Below are positions 31,539 to 39,929 of a stretch of 64,000 nt of DNA, in pieces. Position numbers and translations under genes: made by a program. The DNA is from Salinisphaera aquimarina. GTDB taxonomy: Bacteria; Pseudomonadota; Gammaproteobacteria; Nevskiales; Salinisphaeraceae. Position 1 is the first letter of the stretch, and every line of letters starts with the position of its first letter. Below the pieces are notes generated by a model, which did no database searches, had not been told where the DNA came from, and saw nothing but the letters and a program-made list of their open reading frames with translations. The stretch lies in assembly GCF_042643355.1 (NCBI RefSeq), contig NZ_JBHRSS010000001.1:620001-684000 (forward strand). The letters are read 5' to 3'.

Positions 31539-31859
31539 GTGCCCTGGATCATTCTGTTCGCCGCCGGCCTGTTAGAGATCGTCTGGGCGTTCTCTATGAA
31601 GCAATCCGCCGGCTTTTCCCGGCTCACGCCGACGCTCATAACGCTGGTTGCGATGGGTGCCAGCTTTGGTCTGCTGGCGATTGCGATGCGCACGCTACCG
31701 CTCGGCGCGGCCTATACGATATGGACCGGGATCGGCGCGGTGGGCGCGTTCTTCGTGGGTGTGCTGGTGCTCGGAGAATCGGCGAGCGCGCTGCGCATTT
31801 TGGCGCTGATCCTGATCGTGGCCGGCCTTGTGCTGATGAAACTCTCGTCCGAAGGATGA
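31539..31859 (+). CDS. sugE: SMR-family guanidinium exporter (SugE/Gdx)
   Basis: A 106-residue four-helix inner-membrane protein of the small multidrug resistance family. MPWIILFAAGLLEIVWAFSMKQSAGF carries the essential membrane glutamate, and LPLGAAYTIWTGIGAVGAF is the Gdx-type signature (the multidrug EmrE branch differs here). Gdx exchanges guanidinium for protons as an antiparallel dimer. The GTG at 31539 has AGGAG 6 nt upstream. A possible guanidine-sensing leader lies directly before it. Confidence 0.88.
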   Translation: MPWIILFAAGLLEIVWAFSMKQSAGFSRLTPTLITLVAMGASFGLLAIAMRTLPLGAAYTIWTGIGAVGAFFVGVLVLGESASALRILALILIVAGLVLMKLSSEG

Positions 31860-31860
31860 T

Positions 31861-32079
31861 CTATCGCTGAGATGCGGGCAGCTGATCCGTCTTCTCGTCG
31901 GCTTTGGCGAGTGATTCCAGCGTTTCGTTCAAATCCAGCCGTCGTATCGCGCTGATCGCCACTTCCAGCGCGCCTTCGCCGCACAGCCCGGAGGTCGACG
32001 CGTCCTCGTAGCCGGCCAGTGCCGCTTCGATACAGGCATCGCGCACGCCCGCGGCGATTGTCAGCTCATCCGCGTTCAT
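31861..32079 (-). CDS. Small conserved helical protein
   Basis: A 72-residue acidic protein (MNADELTIAAGVRDACIEAALAGYEDASTSGLCGEGALEVAISAIRRLDLNETL). It is recognisable as a small protein that recurs in proteobacteria but has no assigned role to my knowledge. It follows the Rnk gene by 26 bp on the same strand and is convergent with the exporter gene, with only 1 bp between the stops. The start is the ATG with AAGGAAT upstream. Confidence 0.65.
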   Translation of the reverse strand: MNADELTIAAGVRDACIEAALAGYEDASTSGLCGEGALEVAISAIRRLDLNETLESLAKADEKTDQLPASQR

Positions 32080-32105
32080 GATTAATTCCTTGGCGCGAGT
32101 CGCGC

Positions 32106-32504
32106 CTAGCGATGGCGGGCTTCGGGTTGATCGCGCACCTCGAGCACACGCAGCTTGAGCGTATCGCCGCCTGGCACCTGCCACTGGATCATCTGGTCGA
32201 CCGCAAGGCCTAGCAAGGCGCTACCCACTGGCGCGAGTATCGATACCTTCCCGGGGCTGCCGTCCATATCCTTCGGATAGACGAGCGCGAGCTCGAAACG
32301 TTTTCCGCTGTCGACGTTTTCGAACGCGATAGTGGAATTCATCGTCACCACATCGGCCGAGATCTCGTTCGACGCTACGACATGAGCACGGCCAAGTTCA
32401 GCCCGCAACTCGGGTATGCCGGGCACGCTGTCGCCGGTTTTTTCGAGCAACGCGTCGATACGTTCGTAATCGGTTTCGGTAACGATGATCGGTGGCTGAT
32501 CCAT
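32106..32504 (-). CDS. rnk: Nucleoside diphosphate kinase regulator (GreA/B C-domain)
   Basis: A 132-residue Rnk-type protein: PPIIVTETDYERIDALLEK as a short N-terminal coiled segment, then a GreA-like C-terminal domain (SADVVTMNSTIAFENVDSG, ALVYPKDMDGSPGKVSILAPVGSALLGL). Rnk binds RNA polymerase near the secondary channel and affects nucleoside diphosphate kinase levels. The start MDQPPII is chosen to match other family members; an ATG nine codons earlier is possible. Length is normal. Confidence 0.87.
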   Translation of the reverse strand: MDQPPIIVTETDYERIDALLEKTGDSVPGIPELRAELGRAHVVASNEISADVVTMNSTIAFENVDSGKRFELALVYPKDMDGSPGKVSILAPVGSALLGLAVDQMIQWQVPGGDTLKLRVLEVRDQPEARHR

Positions 32505-32734
32505 GAGACTGTCCGAAGCTTGTCGCGCCATCAGCGCGACGTTGAGTGGGCTAACCGGTTATTAAAGCATAGTACGAGCGGCGCCGGAACAAGGCGTCGA
32601 CAGGCAGTATCGCGGGCGCCGATAGGTTCCGATCCGTCGGGTTTCGACCGTTGGGCCGCCATGAGCAGGCTTGCCGAGCGTTGGCGTGCCGCATGGCATG
32701 TCAGCTTCTCTGCATGCCGGGCGGCAATAGTCTG

Positions 32735-34500
32735 CTAGGTACCAGGCAAAGCAATGCCGTCTTCATGCATACCGCGCCGATGCGCGGCGATCACGGCGGC
32801 GCGATCGATATAGCCCACGAGTTTGCGATCGTCGGCACGGCTGACGACGGGCAGACGGCCAATATCGTGATAGAGCATTCGGCGCACGGCTTCACGTACC
32901 GTTTCGTCGGGATAGGCACGAGCGACATCGGTGGTGCATATCGTATACGCGGTCAACGGGTCGGTCGCTGATTCCGACTGAGCGCGGAGCACGTCGCTGC
33001 GGGTAAGGATGCCGATTAGGGTGTTGTCGGCGTCGACAACGATCAGTGCATCGCTATGGCTTTGTGCTCCGGCTTCCAGGCCCAGTCGGGTCGCGACCGA
33101 TGCCAGGGACGCGTTCGCGTCGATCGGCTCGGAATGCGTCTGCATGACCGAAGCGATATCGGCGCGCTCGAGCGGGTCGACCTCGAATTCCTGGTTCACG
33201 CGCAGGCCGCGGCGTGCCAGTTTCTCGGTCATGATCGTAGTGCGCATGTAGAGAATGCTGATTCCGGTCGCGATCACGCAGACCAGCATCAGCGGCAGTA
33301 TCGCGTCGTAGTTGCGGGTGATTTCGAAGGCGAACACGATAAGCGCGAACGTGGCGCGGGAAGCAGACGCAAACAGAGCCGCCATGCCCACCAGAGCGAA
33401 AGCCGCCGGCTCGAGCGGGGCGCCCGGCAATAGCGCGTTACCCACGATGGCGAACAGCGCGCCCAGGGCCGCGCCGGTCATGAACATGGGCGCCAGCAGC
33501 CCGCCGGATGTACCCGAGCCTAGCGACACCAGCAGGGCCGCGGTCTTGAATACGGCGATCGACAGCAGTGCGGCGACCGCGAACTCATTGTTGAGCACGC
33601 CCGTGATCAGGTCGTAACCCACACCCAGCACCTCGGGCGCGAACAGCCCGATCACGCCGAGGCCCAGCCCACCCAGGGCCGGGCGCCAGATATCGCCGAT
33701 TGGCAGCGCCTCGAACGCGTCTTCGACCACGAACAGCAGCTTGCTGAAACCCACGGCAACAAACCCGGTCAGAATCGCGAACAGGACATACGCCGGGGCG
33801 TTAAACGGCAATCCGAAGCTCACGGCATCCATCGCGAACAGCGGGCCGTCGCCAATCAGGGCATGGCGCAACGCGGTGGCCACGGCCGTGGCGATGACCA
33901 GGGGTATGAACGAACGTGGCCGAAACTCGAACAGCAACAATTCGATCGCGAGAATCACGCCTGCGAGCGGGGTGCCGAAGATCGCGGCCATCCCGCCGGC
34001 CGCGCCACAAGCCAACAGCACCTTGCGCTCCGCTGCCGTCGTAGAAACCACTTGTCCGAGTAGAGAGCCCAGCGCGCCCCGGTCTGGATGATCGGCCCTT
34101 CGGCGCCAAAGGGCCCGCCGCTGCCGATCGCGACGACGGTGGATATCGGTTTGAAGATCGCGACCCGCAGAGAGATACGGCTGTCGCCGGTCAGCACGGC
34201 CTCCATCGCTTCGGGGATGCCGTGCCCCTTGATCTTGGGCGAGCCGTAGCGGGCCATCAGCCCGACAAGCAATCCACCAATGGCGGGCACGATGACGATC
34301 CACGCGCCAAGGTTATGGTCCGCGACGCTCGGCAGTTCAAATGAAACGGCTTGCATGAACGTGACGTTGAGCGCGAGCGCGATGAGGTTGAACAAGGCGT
34401 ACGCGACTAGCCCCGCTAGCAAGCCGGCGACGCACGCAAGAACGGACATATGTACCGCGCGCAAACGGTCGTGGCGGCTCATGAAAGATCGATTGTTCAC
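32735..34500 (-). pseudogene. ClC chloride channel, second copy, frameshifted
   Basis: A second ClC-CBS gene, similar to 2759-4534 along its whole length (VAIGSGGPFGAEGPIIQTG, GSGTSGGLLAPMFMTG, CBS tail DIGRLPVVSRADD). One base is missing near 34078-34081: where the intact copy reads GCGCCGCCGG, this one has GCGCCCCGG, which breaks the frame after IIQTG. Everything on both sides is well preserved, so the break is recent or a sequencing error. The start may be the GTG at 34500 or the ATG at 34482. If the deletion is real, only about the first 130 residues and an unusable remainder would be made. Confidence 0.8.
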
Positions 34501-34641
34501 GGCGAGCGTAAGCAGAGGTTGAACGGATCGCGAATTCTGCCGGAGACAGATGTTAATTGCAGGTATTAATCGACAGTCCGTGGCGTTGCGCTTTCTTTTA
34601 AAAGGTAGGATGATTGGGTAATCGGTCATATCGGAGTGATC

Positions 34642-35319
34642 ATGAAGTTGGCCCAAGTGCCGCGCGGCTCGCTCGTGGAGTCGGTGATAGACAGCCTTAG
34701 TGAAGCGATCGAGACGAGGCGGTGGCCCGTGGATGAACGCATCCCGACGGAGTCGACCTTGTCCGAGCAGTTGGGCGTGAGCCGGAATACGGTTCGAGAG
34801 GCCGTACGCGTGCTGGCGCATGTCGGTCTGCTTCAGGTCCGCCAGGGCGATGGCACCTACGTGCGCGCGCAATACGACCCGGGCGAAACCCTGCGCCGGA
34901 TTGATCGAGCAGCCCTGCGTGATCGCATCGAAGTGCGGCTGACCCTGGAGGTCGAGGCCGCACGCTTGGCGGCCGCGCGACGGGATGATTCCGACCTGCG
35001 CGAGATGCGCCGCACACTCGATGCGCGCCGCGACGCCGGTATGGATCTGTCTCAGCGCATCGATCACGACGAACGATTTCATCACGCCGTAGTTGCCAGC
35101 GCGCGTAACAGTGCGCTCTCCGATCTTTACGCCTACTTTTCGCGCGCGATCCGGAACACGATCGAACGCACGGAGATAGATCTCGATCTGCCAGAGCCAA
35201 CGCAGGCCGATCACGAAGCGTTACTGCAGGCGATCGAAGCACGCGATGCAGAAGCAGCCGAGTCGGCGGCCCGACATCTCTTAACGCCGTCGCTGACGGC
35301 CCTGACGCCGGAGCGTTAA
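34642..35319 (+). CDS. GntR/FadR-family transcriptional regulator
   Basis: A 225-residue regulator. The N-terminal winged helix reads LVESVIDSLSEAIETRRWPVDERIPTESTLSEQLGVSRNTVREAVRVLAHVGLLQVRQGDGTYV. The C-terminal FCD ligand domain (RLTLEVEAARLAAARRDDSD, DERFHHAVVASARNSALSDLY, ADHEALLQAIEARDAEAAES) carries the metal-binding histidines usual for sensors of organic acids. GGAG lies 5 nt before the ATG. The stop is 3 nt before the BASS-type transporter, so they form an operon and the regulator likely controls that transporter. Confidence 0.9.
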   Translation: MKLAQVPRGSLVESVIDSLSEAIETRRWPVDERIPTESTLSEQLGVSRNTVREAVRVLAHVGLLQVRQGDGTYVRAQYDPGETLRRIDRAALRDRIEVRLTLEVEAARLAAARRDDSDLREMRRTLDARRDAGMDLSQRIDHDERFHHAVVASARNSALSDLYAYFSRAIRNTIERTEIDLDLPEPTQADHEALLQAIEARDAEAAESAARHLLTPSLTALTPER

Positions 35320-35322
35320 GCA

Positions 35323-36312
35323 ATGCGTCGCTATATCGATGGGTTCACGATGTTGTTGCTCGGAGCGATCGTGCTCGCCGCTTTTGTGCCCGCACGCGGC
35401 GACGCCGCGGACATGATGGGTGTGGCCGGGCAGGTCGCCGTCGCGCTGCTGTTCTTTATTCACGGTGCAGCGCTGTCGCGCGCCTCGGTCCTGACGGGCG
35501 CCGCGCATTGGCGGCTGCACCTGTTCATCTTCGCGATTACCTTCGTCTGCTTTCCGCTCGTCGTACTGCCTATATCGGGGCTGGCGCCGGTTTGGATACC
35601 ACCCGAACTGGCACTCGGCTTTCTCTACCTCGGTGCCTTGCCCTCGGCGGTTTCTTCGTCGATAGCATTTACGGCAATGGCCGGCGGCAATGTGCCCGCG
35701 GCGGTCTGCAGTGCAGCGGCCTCGAACGTCTTCGGCATGATGATGACGCCGTTTCTGCTGATACTTCTTGCGCAGACTGCCGGCGGTGATGCATTCGCCG
35801 TGGGTGATGCCTTGCGGGATATCGTCGTGCAGCTTCTCCTGCCCTTTGCCGCGGGCCAGGCCATCAGGCCTTGGGTCGCCGGTTTTATGGACCGGCATGA
35901 GGCGCTGTCGTCACGCTACGACCAGGCAGTGATCCTGCTGATCGTCTACGCCGCGTTTTCCAAGTCGGTGGCCAGCGGTCTCTGGCAGGACCTGCCGCTG
36001 GCTGCGATCGTGCTCGCAATTGGTCTGTGTGCAGCCTTACTCGCGGTCATGATCGGTATTGCGATGGGCTTGTCGCGGAGACTTGGCTTCAACCTCGCGG
36101 ACGAAACCGCAGCGGTATTTTGCGGCTCGAAGAAGAGCTTGGCGTCGGGCCTACCGATGGCGAACGTGCTGTTTGCCGGCAATCCGGCGCTCGGCATGAT
36201 CGTGCTGCCCATCATGGTCTACAACCAGATCCAGATCGTGGTCGGTGCGTTACTTGCCAAAACCTATGCGAAACGTTTGCGACGTCAGGCCGCGAAGGAG
36301 CAGGACGCATAA
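35323..36312 (+). CDS. Bile acid:sodium symporter-family (YfeH-like) transporter
   Basis: A 329-residue inner-membrane protein of about ten helices. ALLFFIHGAALSR, LGALPSAVSSSIAFTAMAGGN with the crossover-helix region, and DETAAVFCGSKKSLASGLPMANVLF are typical of the SBF-like/YfeH branch of BASS transporters. Members move organic anions, coupled to sodium or protons; the substrate is unknown. It is co-transcribed with the FadR-type regulator upstream. The second recombinase element begins 45 bp after its stop. Confidence 0.86.
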   Translation: MRRYIDGFTMLLLGAIVLAAFVPARGDAADMMGVAGQVAVALLFFIHGAALSRASVLTGAAHWRLHLFIFAITFVCFPLVVLPISGLAPVWIPPELALGFLYLGALPSAVSSSIAFTAMAGGNVPAAVCSAAASNVFGMMMTPFLLILLAQTAGGDAFAVGDALRDIVVQLLLPFAAGQAIRPWVAGFMDRHEALSSRYDQAVILLIVYAAFSKSVASGLWQDLPLAAIVLAIGLCAALLAVMIGIAMGLSRRLGFNLADETAAVFCGSKKSLASGLPMANVLFAGNPALGMIVLPIMVYNQIQIVVGALLAKTYAKRLRRQAAKEQDA

Positions 36313-36431
36313 GTTTCGTGCGGTGCGTTTGTGTGAAGGATTTACCCAGCGGGCGTGTCCGCTTTGGGTCGCTACCTGATCACGAGCGATCGGTCGGATA
36401 TTGATGGTTCCGTTCAGCAAAAGGAATCGTC

Positions 36432-37073
36432 ATGGAGTATATCGACCAACGGGAAGGCCCTCATTCTAAAGGCCCCATCATACCGTGGAACAAAGGTCGC
36501 TTAGTTGGCCCGAAGCCACCGCTAAAGCTCAAGGAAATCTGGGGTATTCGGGTACGGCTACAGCTTGCGACCCAGACGCGGGATCTCGCACTGTTTAATC
36601 TCGCGATCGACAGCAAGCTACGCGGGTGTGATCTGGTCAGGCTGAAGGTTCAAGACGTCGCGCACGGTGGTCGCGTACTGTCCCGCACCGCGATTGTTCA
36701 GCAGAAGACGGGCCGGCCTGTACAGTTCGAACTGACAGAGCAAACGCGTACCTCGATCGAAGCATGGATAAGTGCCGTCGCGCTGCGAGCCAATGATTAC
36801 TTGTTTCCGAGCCGGGTGTCGGGTTGTCCACATCTATCTACGCGGCAATACGCCCGAGTCGTTAAATCGTGGGTTGAGAGCATCGGCCTCGATCCTCTCG
36901 AGTACGGCACGCACTCGATGCGTCGCACGAAAGCGACGCTGATATATAGGCGAACACGCAATTTACGCGCCGTGCAGCTCTTGCTGGGACATACGAAGCT
37001 GGAAAGCACGGTGCGCTATCTCGGCATCGAGGTCGATGACGCGCTCGAGATGTCGGAACAGACAGAGGTATGA
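36432..37073 (+). CDS. Short tyrosine recombinase, copy 2
   Basis: A 213-residue recombinase with all catalytic residues: KLRGCDLVRLKVQ (Arg), VQQKTGRPV (Lys), HSMRRTKAT (H..R), LGHTKLESTVRYLG (His and Tyr). It differs from copy 1 at seven residues, mostly in the middle (CPHL for SPHL, AND for ATD), and both reading frames are intact. The core-binding domain is almost absent, which would demand an unusual way of holding DNA or help from a hairpin site. The start has AAAGGAATCGTC upstream as in copy 1. Confidence 0.85.
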   Translation: MEYIDQREGPHSKGPIIPWNKGRLVGPKPPLKLKEIWGIRVRLQLATQTRDLALFNLAIDSKLRGCDLVRLKVQDVAHGGRVLSRTAIVQQKTGRPVQFELTEQTRTSIEAWISAVALRANDYLFPSRVSGCPHLSTRQYARVVKSWVESIGLDPLEYGTHSMRRTKATLIYRRTRNLRAVQLLLGHTKLESTVRYLGIEVDDALEMSEQTEV

Positions 37074-37080
37074 CGTTGGC

Positions 37081-37112
37081 GCCGAACGAGCCAACTGCGC
37101 GACTCGTTCGGC
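37081..37112 (+). repeat. Hairpin after recombinase gene, copy 2
   Basis: Perfect 10-bp stem GCCGAACGAG / CTCGTTCGGC around a 12-nt loop CCAACTGCGCGA, 7 nt after the stop codon. Copy 1 has changes in the stem but keeps pairing, which suggests the structure is under selection. No T-run follows. Confidence 0.55.
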
Positions 37113-37191
37113 GCCTACACGTATCGGCCAATAGCGGACCTAATCAGGTCTCATGAAATAGTAGGCTGGGCCTCCTAGTCTGGCAGCAGTT

Positions 37192-37311
37192 CTAGTGTTC
37201 GAGCACGAAAAAGATCACCTCGCGGAACACATAGGCCGCCGTGCCCCAGACCAGCAGGCTGGCGGCGCCGATACCCACGAACCACAACAGACGGCGGCCG
37301 GTTTCATTCAT
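37192..37311 (-). CDS. Tiny cytochrome bd subunit (CydX/DUF2474-like)
   Basis: A 39-residue single-helix membrane protein: MNETGRRLLWFVGIGAASLL followed by VWGTAAYVFREVIFFVLEH. A charged N-terminal turn, one hydrophobic helix with a tryptophan, and location 23 bp after the subunit II gene are as in CydX or the DUF2474 subunits of cyanide-insensitive bd oxidases, which stabilise the heme site. GGAGTC lies 4 nt before the ATG. It is easily missed because of its length. Assignment rests on place and shape. Confidence 0.7.
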   Translation of the reverse strand: MNETGRRLLWFVGIGAASLLVWGTAAYVFREVIFFVLEH

Positions 37312-37334
37312 GACGACTCCGACTTATCCGGCAG

Positions 37335-38342
37335 CTAGTGATAGCCCATGTCACGGCTGACCTTGCCCCGAAATATCCAGTACGACCACCCCGTATAGAA
37401 CAGGATGAACGGCAACAGGATCACCAGGCCCACGAGCAGAAAACTCTGTGTTTCCGGCGGCGAGGCAGCGTTCCATATGGTCAGATGCGGCGGAATGATA
37501 TGCGGCCAGAAGCTCGCCGCGAGCCCGCCATAGCCGACGATGAACATCGCCAACGAAAGCAGAAAAGGCGCGTACTCCCGCCGCCGGCTCACGCTCCAGT
37601 ACAAGAAATACGACACCACGATCGCGGCGATCGGGAACGGCACCAGCAACAGCGCATGCGGGAAACCGAACCAGCGCTCGGCATAGTTGCCGTCGAGGAA
37701 CGGCACATAGATGCTCACCACCGCCATGAACACGATCACGGCCGTCAACAGTACGCGCGACCAGCCATAGGCGCGCCGCTGCAACAGGCCGGTGGTTTTC
37801 ATCACCACCCAGGTCGCGCCCAGTAGTGCATAGCCGGCCACGAGTGCAGCGCCGGTAAGCATCGTGAAGCCCGAAAACCAGTCGAACGCGCCGCCGACAT
37901 ACTGGGCGCCGTTGGCCTCGATGCCCTGCACGATCGCCCCGAGGGTTACGCCCTGGAAGAACGTCGCGATCACGGAGCCGAGATTGAACGCCAGATTCCA
38001 GCCGAGCTTGCGCCGCGCCTTGAAACGGAACTCGAACGCCACGCCGCGAAAGATCAACGCGATCAGCATGCCGGTGAGCGGCAGATAGAGCGCCGGCAAC
38101 AATACCGTATAGGCCGGCGGAAACGCGGCCAGCAGCGCCACGCCGCCGAGCACCAGCCAGGTTTCGTTGCCGTCCCAGATCGGCGCGACCGAGTTCATCA
38201 TGATGTCGCGTTCGGCCTCGCCATAGGCCACGCCGCAGAGGATGCCGATGCCGAGCACGAAGCCGTCCAGCAGCACGTACATGATCACGCCGAAGCCGAT
38301 TATGCCGAACCAGATCAGCGGCAGGATTTCGATCAACGTCAT
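37335..38342 (-). CDS. cioB: Cytochrome bd-type quinol oxidase subunit II (CioB)
   Basis: A 335-residue inner-membrane protein of about eight helices. LIWFGIIGFGVIMYVLLDGFVLGIGIL, IAPIWDGNETWLVLGGVALLAAFP (here VAPIWDGNETWL) and RGVAFEFRFKA are the family marks. It forms the heterodimer with subunit I and holds the quinol oxidase together. The start overlaps the stop of subunit I by 4 bp. Together with the short Q-loop of subunit I this is the cyanide-insensitive branch, which also tolerates sulfide. Confidence 0.93.
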   Translation of the reverse strand: MTLIEILPLIWFGIIGFGVIMYVLLDGFVLGIGILCGVAYGEAERDIMMNSVAPIWDGNETWLVLGGVALLAAFPPAYTVLLPALYLPLTGMLIALIFRGVAFEFRFKARRKLGWNLAFNLGSVIATFFQGVTLGAIVQGIEANGAQYVGGAFDWFSGFTMLTGAALVAGYALLGATWVVMKTTGLLQRRAYGWSRVLLTAVIVFMAVVSIYVPFLDGNYAERWFGFPHALLLVPFPIAAIVVSYFLYWSVSRRREYAPFLLSLAMFIVGYGGLAASFWPHIIPPHLTIWNAASPPETQSFLLVGLVILLPFILFYTGWSYWIFRGKVSRDMGYH

Positions 38343-39742
38343 GACTTCTCTCCCACCGGCTCGTTGGGATACGACAACGGCCGGGCCGGGGTCGCATACG
38401 GGTCGGGCACCGGGTGCGCAGGCGCTTTTTCAGGCCCGGTACGCACCACGCGCACGATGTAATACAGCCCGGCGCCGAAGACGATGCCGTAGACGATCAC
38501 GAACGTGATCAGCGTCGCCAACACGCTCGGCGCGCCCACCGGCGAGAGCGAATCCGACGTGCGCAGCAGGCCATAGACGGTATAAGGCTGGCGCCCGATC
38601 TCGGTCGTGATCCAGCCCGCCAATACGGCGATGAAGCCCGAGGGAATCATCGCCACCAGATACCGATGATAGGCGCGCGAGTCGAGCAGCCGGCCGCGAA
38701 ACGCCAGCCACAGCCCGAGCATGCCGGCGAGCAGCATGAGCAGGCCCAGCCCCACCATGATCCGGAACGAAAAGAAGATCGGCGCGACCGGCGGGCGCTC
38801 GCTTGGCGGGAAATCCTTGAGGCCGACCAGTTTGCCGTTCCATTCATGGGTGAGAATCAGACTGGCGAGATTCGGCACCGCGATCTCGTAGTGGTTGGTT
38901 TCGTTCTCGGCATCCGGCCAGGCGAACAGCGCCAGGGCGGCGCCTTCTTCGGTATCCCAATGCGCTTCCATGGCCGCGATCTTGGCCGGCTGGTATTCCA
39001 GCGTCTTCAGGCCGTGGAAATCGCCGGCGACGATCTGCAACGGTGTGACGATGGATACGAACGCCACACCCATGATCAGCATTACCCGCGAGGCCTCGTG
39101 GGCGGTGCCTTTCAGCCGGTACCAGGCGCCCACGCCCAAAATCACGAAGGCGGTGGTCAGATACGCCGCCAGCACCATGTGCACGAGCCGATACGGAAAC
39201 GACGGGTTGAACACAATCGCCCACCAGTCGGTGGGATAGAACACGCCGTCGCGCAGCTCGTAGCCGGCGGGCGTATGCATCCAGGAGTTGGCCGACAGAA
39301 TCCAGAACGCCGACAGCATGGTGCCGATCGCCACCATCGCGGTGGCAAAGAAATGCAGCTTCGGGCCCACCTTGTTCCAGCCGAACAACATGATGCCGAG
39401 GAAGGTCGCCTCCAGGAAAAAGGCCGTCAGCACTTCATAGGAGAACAGCGGCCCCAGCACCGGCGCGGTGGCTTCGGCGAACACCGACCAGTTGGTGCCG
39501 AACTGAAAGCTCATCACGATGCCGGAAACCACGCCCATGCCGAACGACACGGCAAAGATCTTCACCCAGAACTGGTAGAGCCGGCGAAACACGTCGCGAC
39601 CGGTGAACAGGTGCATGCCTTCGCACATCGCCAGCCAGCTCGCCAGGCCGATGGTGAAGGCCGGGAACAGGATATGAAACGACACCACGAACGCGAACTG
39701 TATTCGCGACAGGATTTCCGGATCGAGAGCCATGCTTTTCAC
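38339..39742 (-). CDS. cioA: Cytochrome bd-type quinol oxidase subunit I (CioA), short Q-loop
   Basis: A 467-residue subunit I with about nine helices. FAFVVSFHILFPAFTIGLASWLAM carries a heme-ligand histidine; GNETNHYE-type loop sequence and GWITTEIGRQPYTVYGLLRT are diagnostic. The Q-loop between helices 6 and 7 (roughly residues 240-310) lacks the long insertion of E. coli CydA, which marks the CIO type. It reduces oxygen at the expense of quinol without being blocked by cyanide or sulfide. An 18-bp palindrome lies 22 bp before the start codon, shared with sulfide-oxidation genes, so sulfide-dependent control is likely. Confidence 0.92.
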   Translation of the reverse strand: MKSMALDPEILSRIQFAFVVSFHILFPAFTIGLASWLAMCEGMHLFTGRDVFRRLYQFWVKIFAVSFGMGVVSGIVMSFQFGTNWSVFAEATAPVLGPLFSYEVLTAFFLEATFLGIMLFGWNKVGPKLHFFATAMVAIGTMLSAFWILSANSWMHTPAGYELRDGVFYPTDWWAIVFNPSFPYRLVHMVLAAYLTTAFVILGVGAWYRLKGTAHEASRVMLIMGVAFVSIVTPLQIVAGDFHGLKTLEYQPAKIAAMEAHWDTEEGAALALFAWPDAENETNHYEIAVPNLASLILTHEWNGKLVGLKDFPPSERPPVAPIFFSFRIMVGLGLLMLLAGMLGLWLAFRGRLLDSRAYHRYLVAMIPSGFIAVLAGWITTEIGRQPYTVYGLLRTSDSLSPVGAPSVLATLITFVIVYGIVFGAGLYYIVRVVRTGPEKAPAHPVPDPYATPARPLSYPNEPVGEKS

Positions 39743-39763
39743 CTAGGAAGCTGCTTATCGAAG

Positions 39764-39781
39764 TATACCGAAGGGGGTATA
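39764..39781. promoter_or_regulatory. CsoR-type operator upstream of cioA
   Basis: TATACCGAAGGGGGTATA: arms TATACC and GGTATA, 18 bp, 22 bp before the cioA start and 149 bp before the divergent csoR-family gene. It has the same length and outer arms as the sites at 42343-42360 and 51501-51518. Confidence 0.65.
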
Positions 39782-39929
39782 TAGCGTCACTATTCAATCG
39801 CGACTTAAATTACATGGCGGCTACGGAGAATAAGTCGGACCGCAGGAAGACGCTCGATTCAGATATGACGCACCAAGGAGGCTGTCAATGTATAATTTAG
39901 TAAGGCTTATTTCCTAGCTAGTAAACACA

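Larger units (their letters stand above)
36357..37139 (+). mobile_element. Small tyrosine-recombinase element, copy 2
   Basis: 783 bp, nearly identical to 26565-27346 and in the same orientation, 9.8 kb away. It starts GTCCGCTTTGGGTCGCTACC and ends TATCGGCCAATAGCGGAC; the outermost 8 bases are inverted repeats of each other with one mismatch. Similarity to copy 1 stops at these points on both sides, which defines the unit. Left end = arm + core, right end = core + arm of the 24-nt palindrome seen at 2543, 9675 and 58554. Confidence 0.7.

Noticed and set aside
38414..39784. Plus-strand frame of 456 codons opposite cioA
   Set aside because: Low-complexity His/Gln/Arg-rich translation antisense to a conserved oxidase gene.
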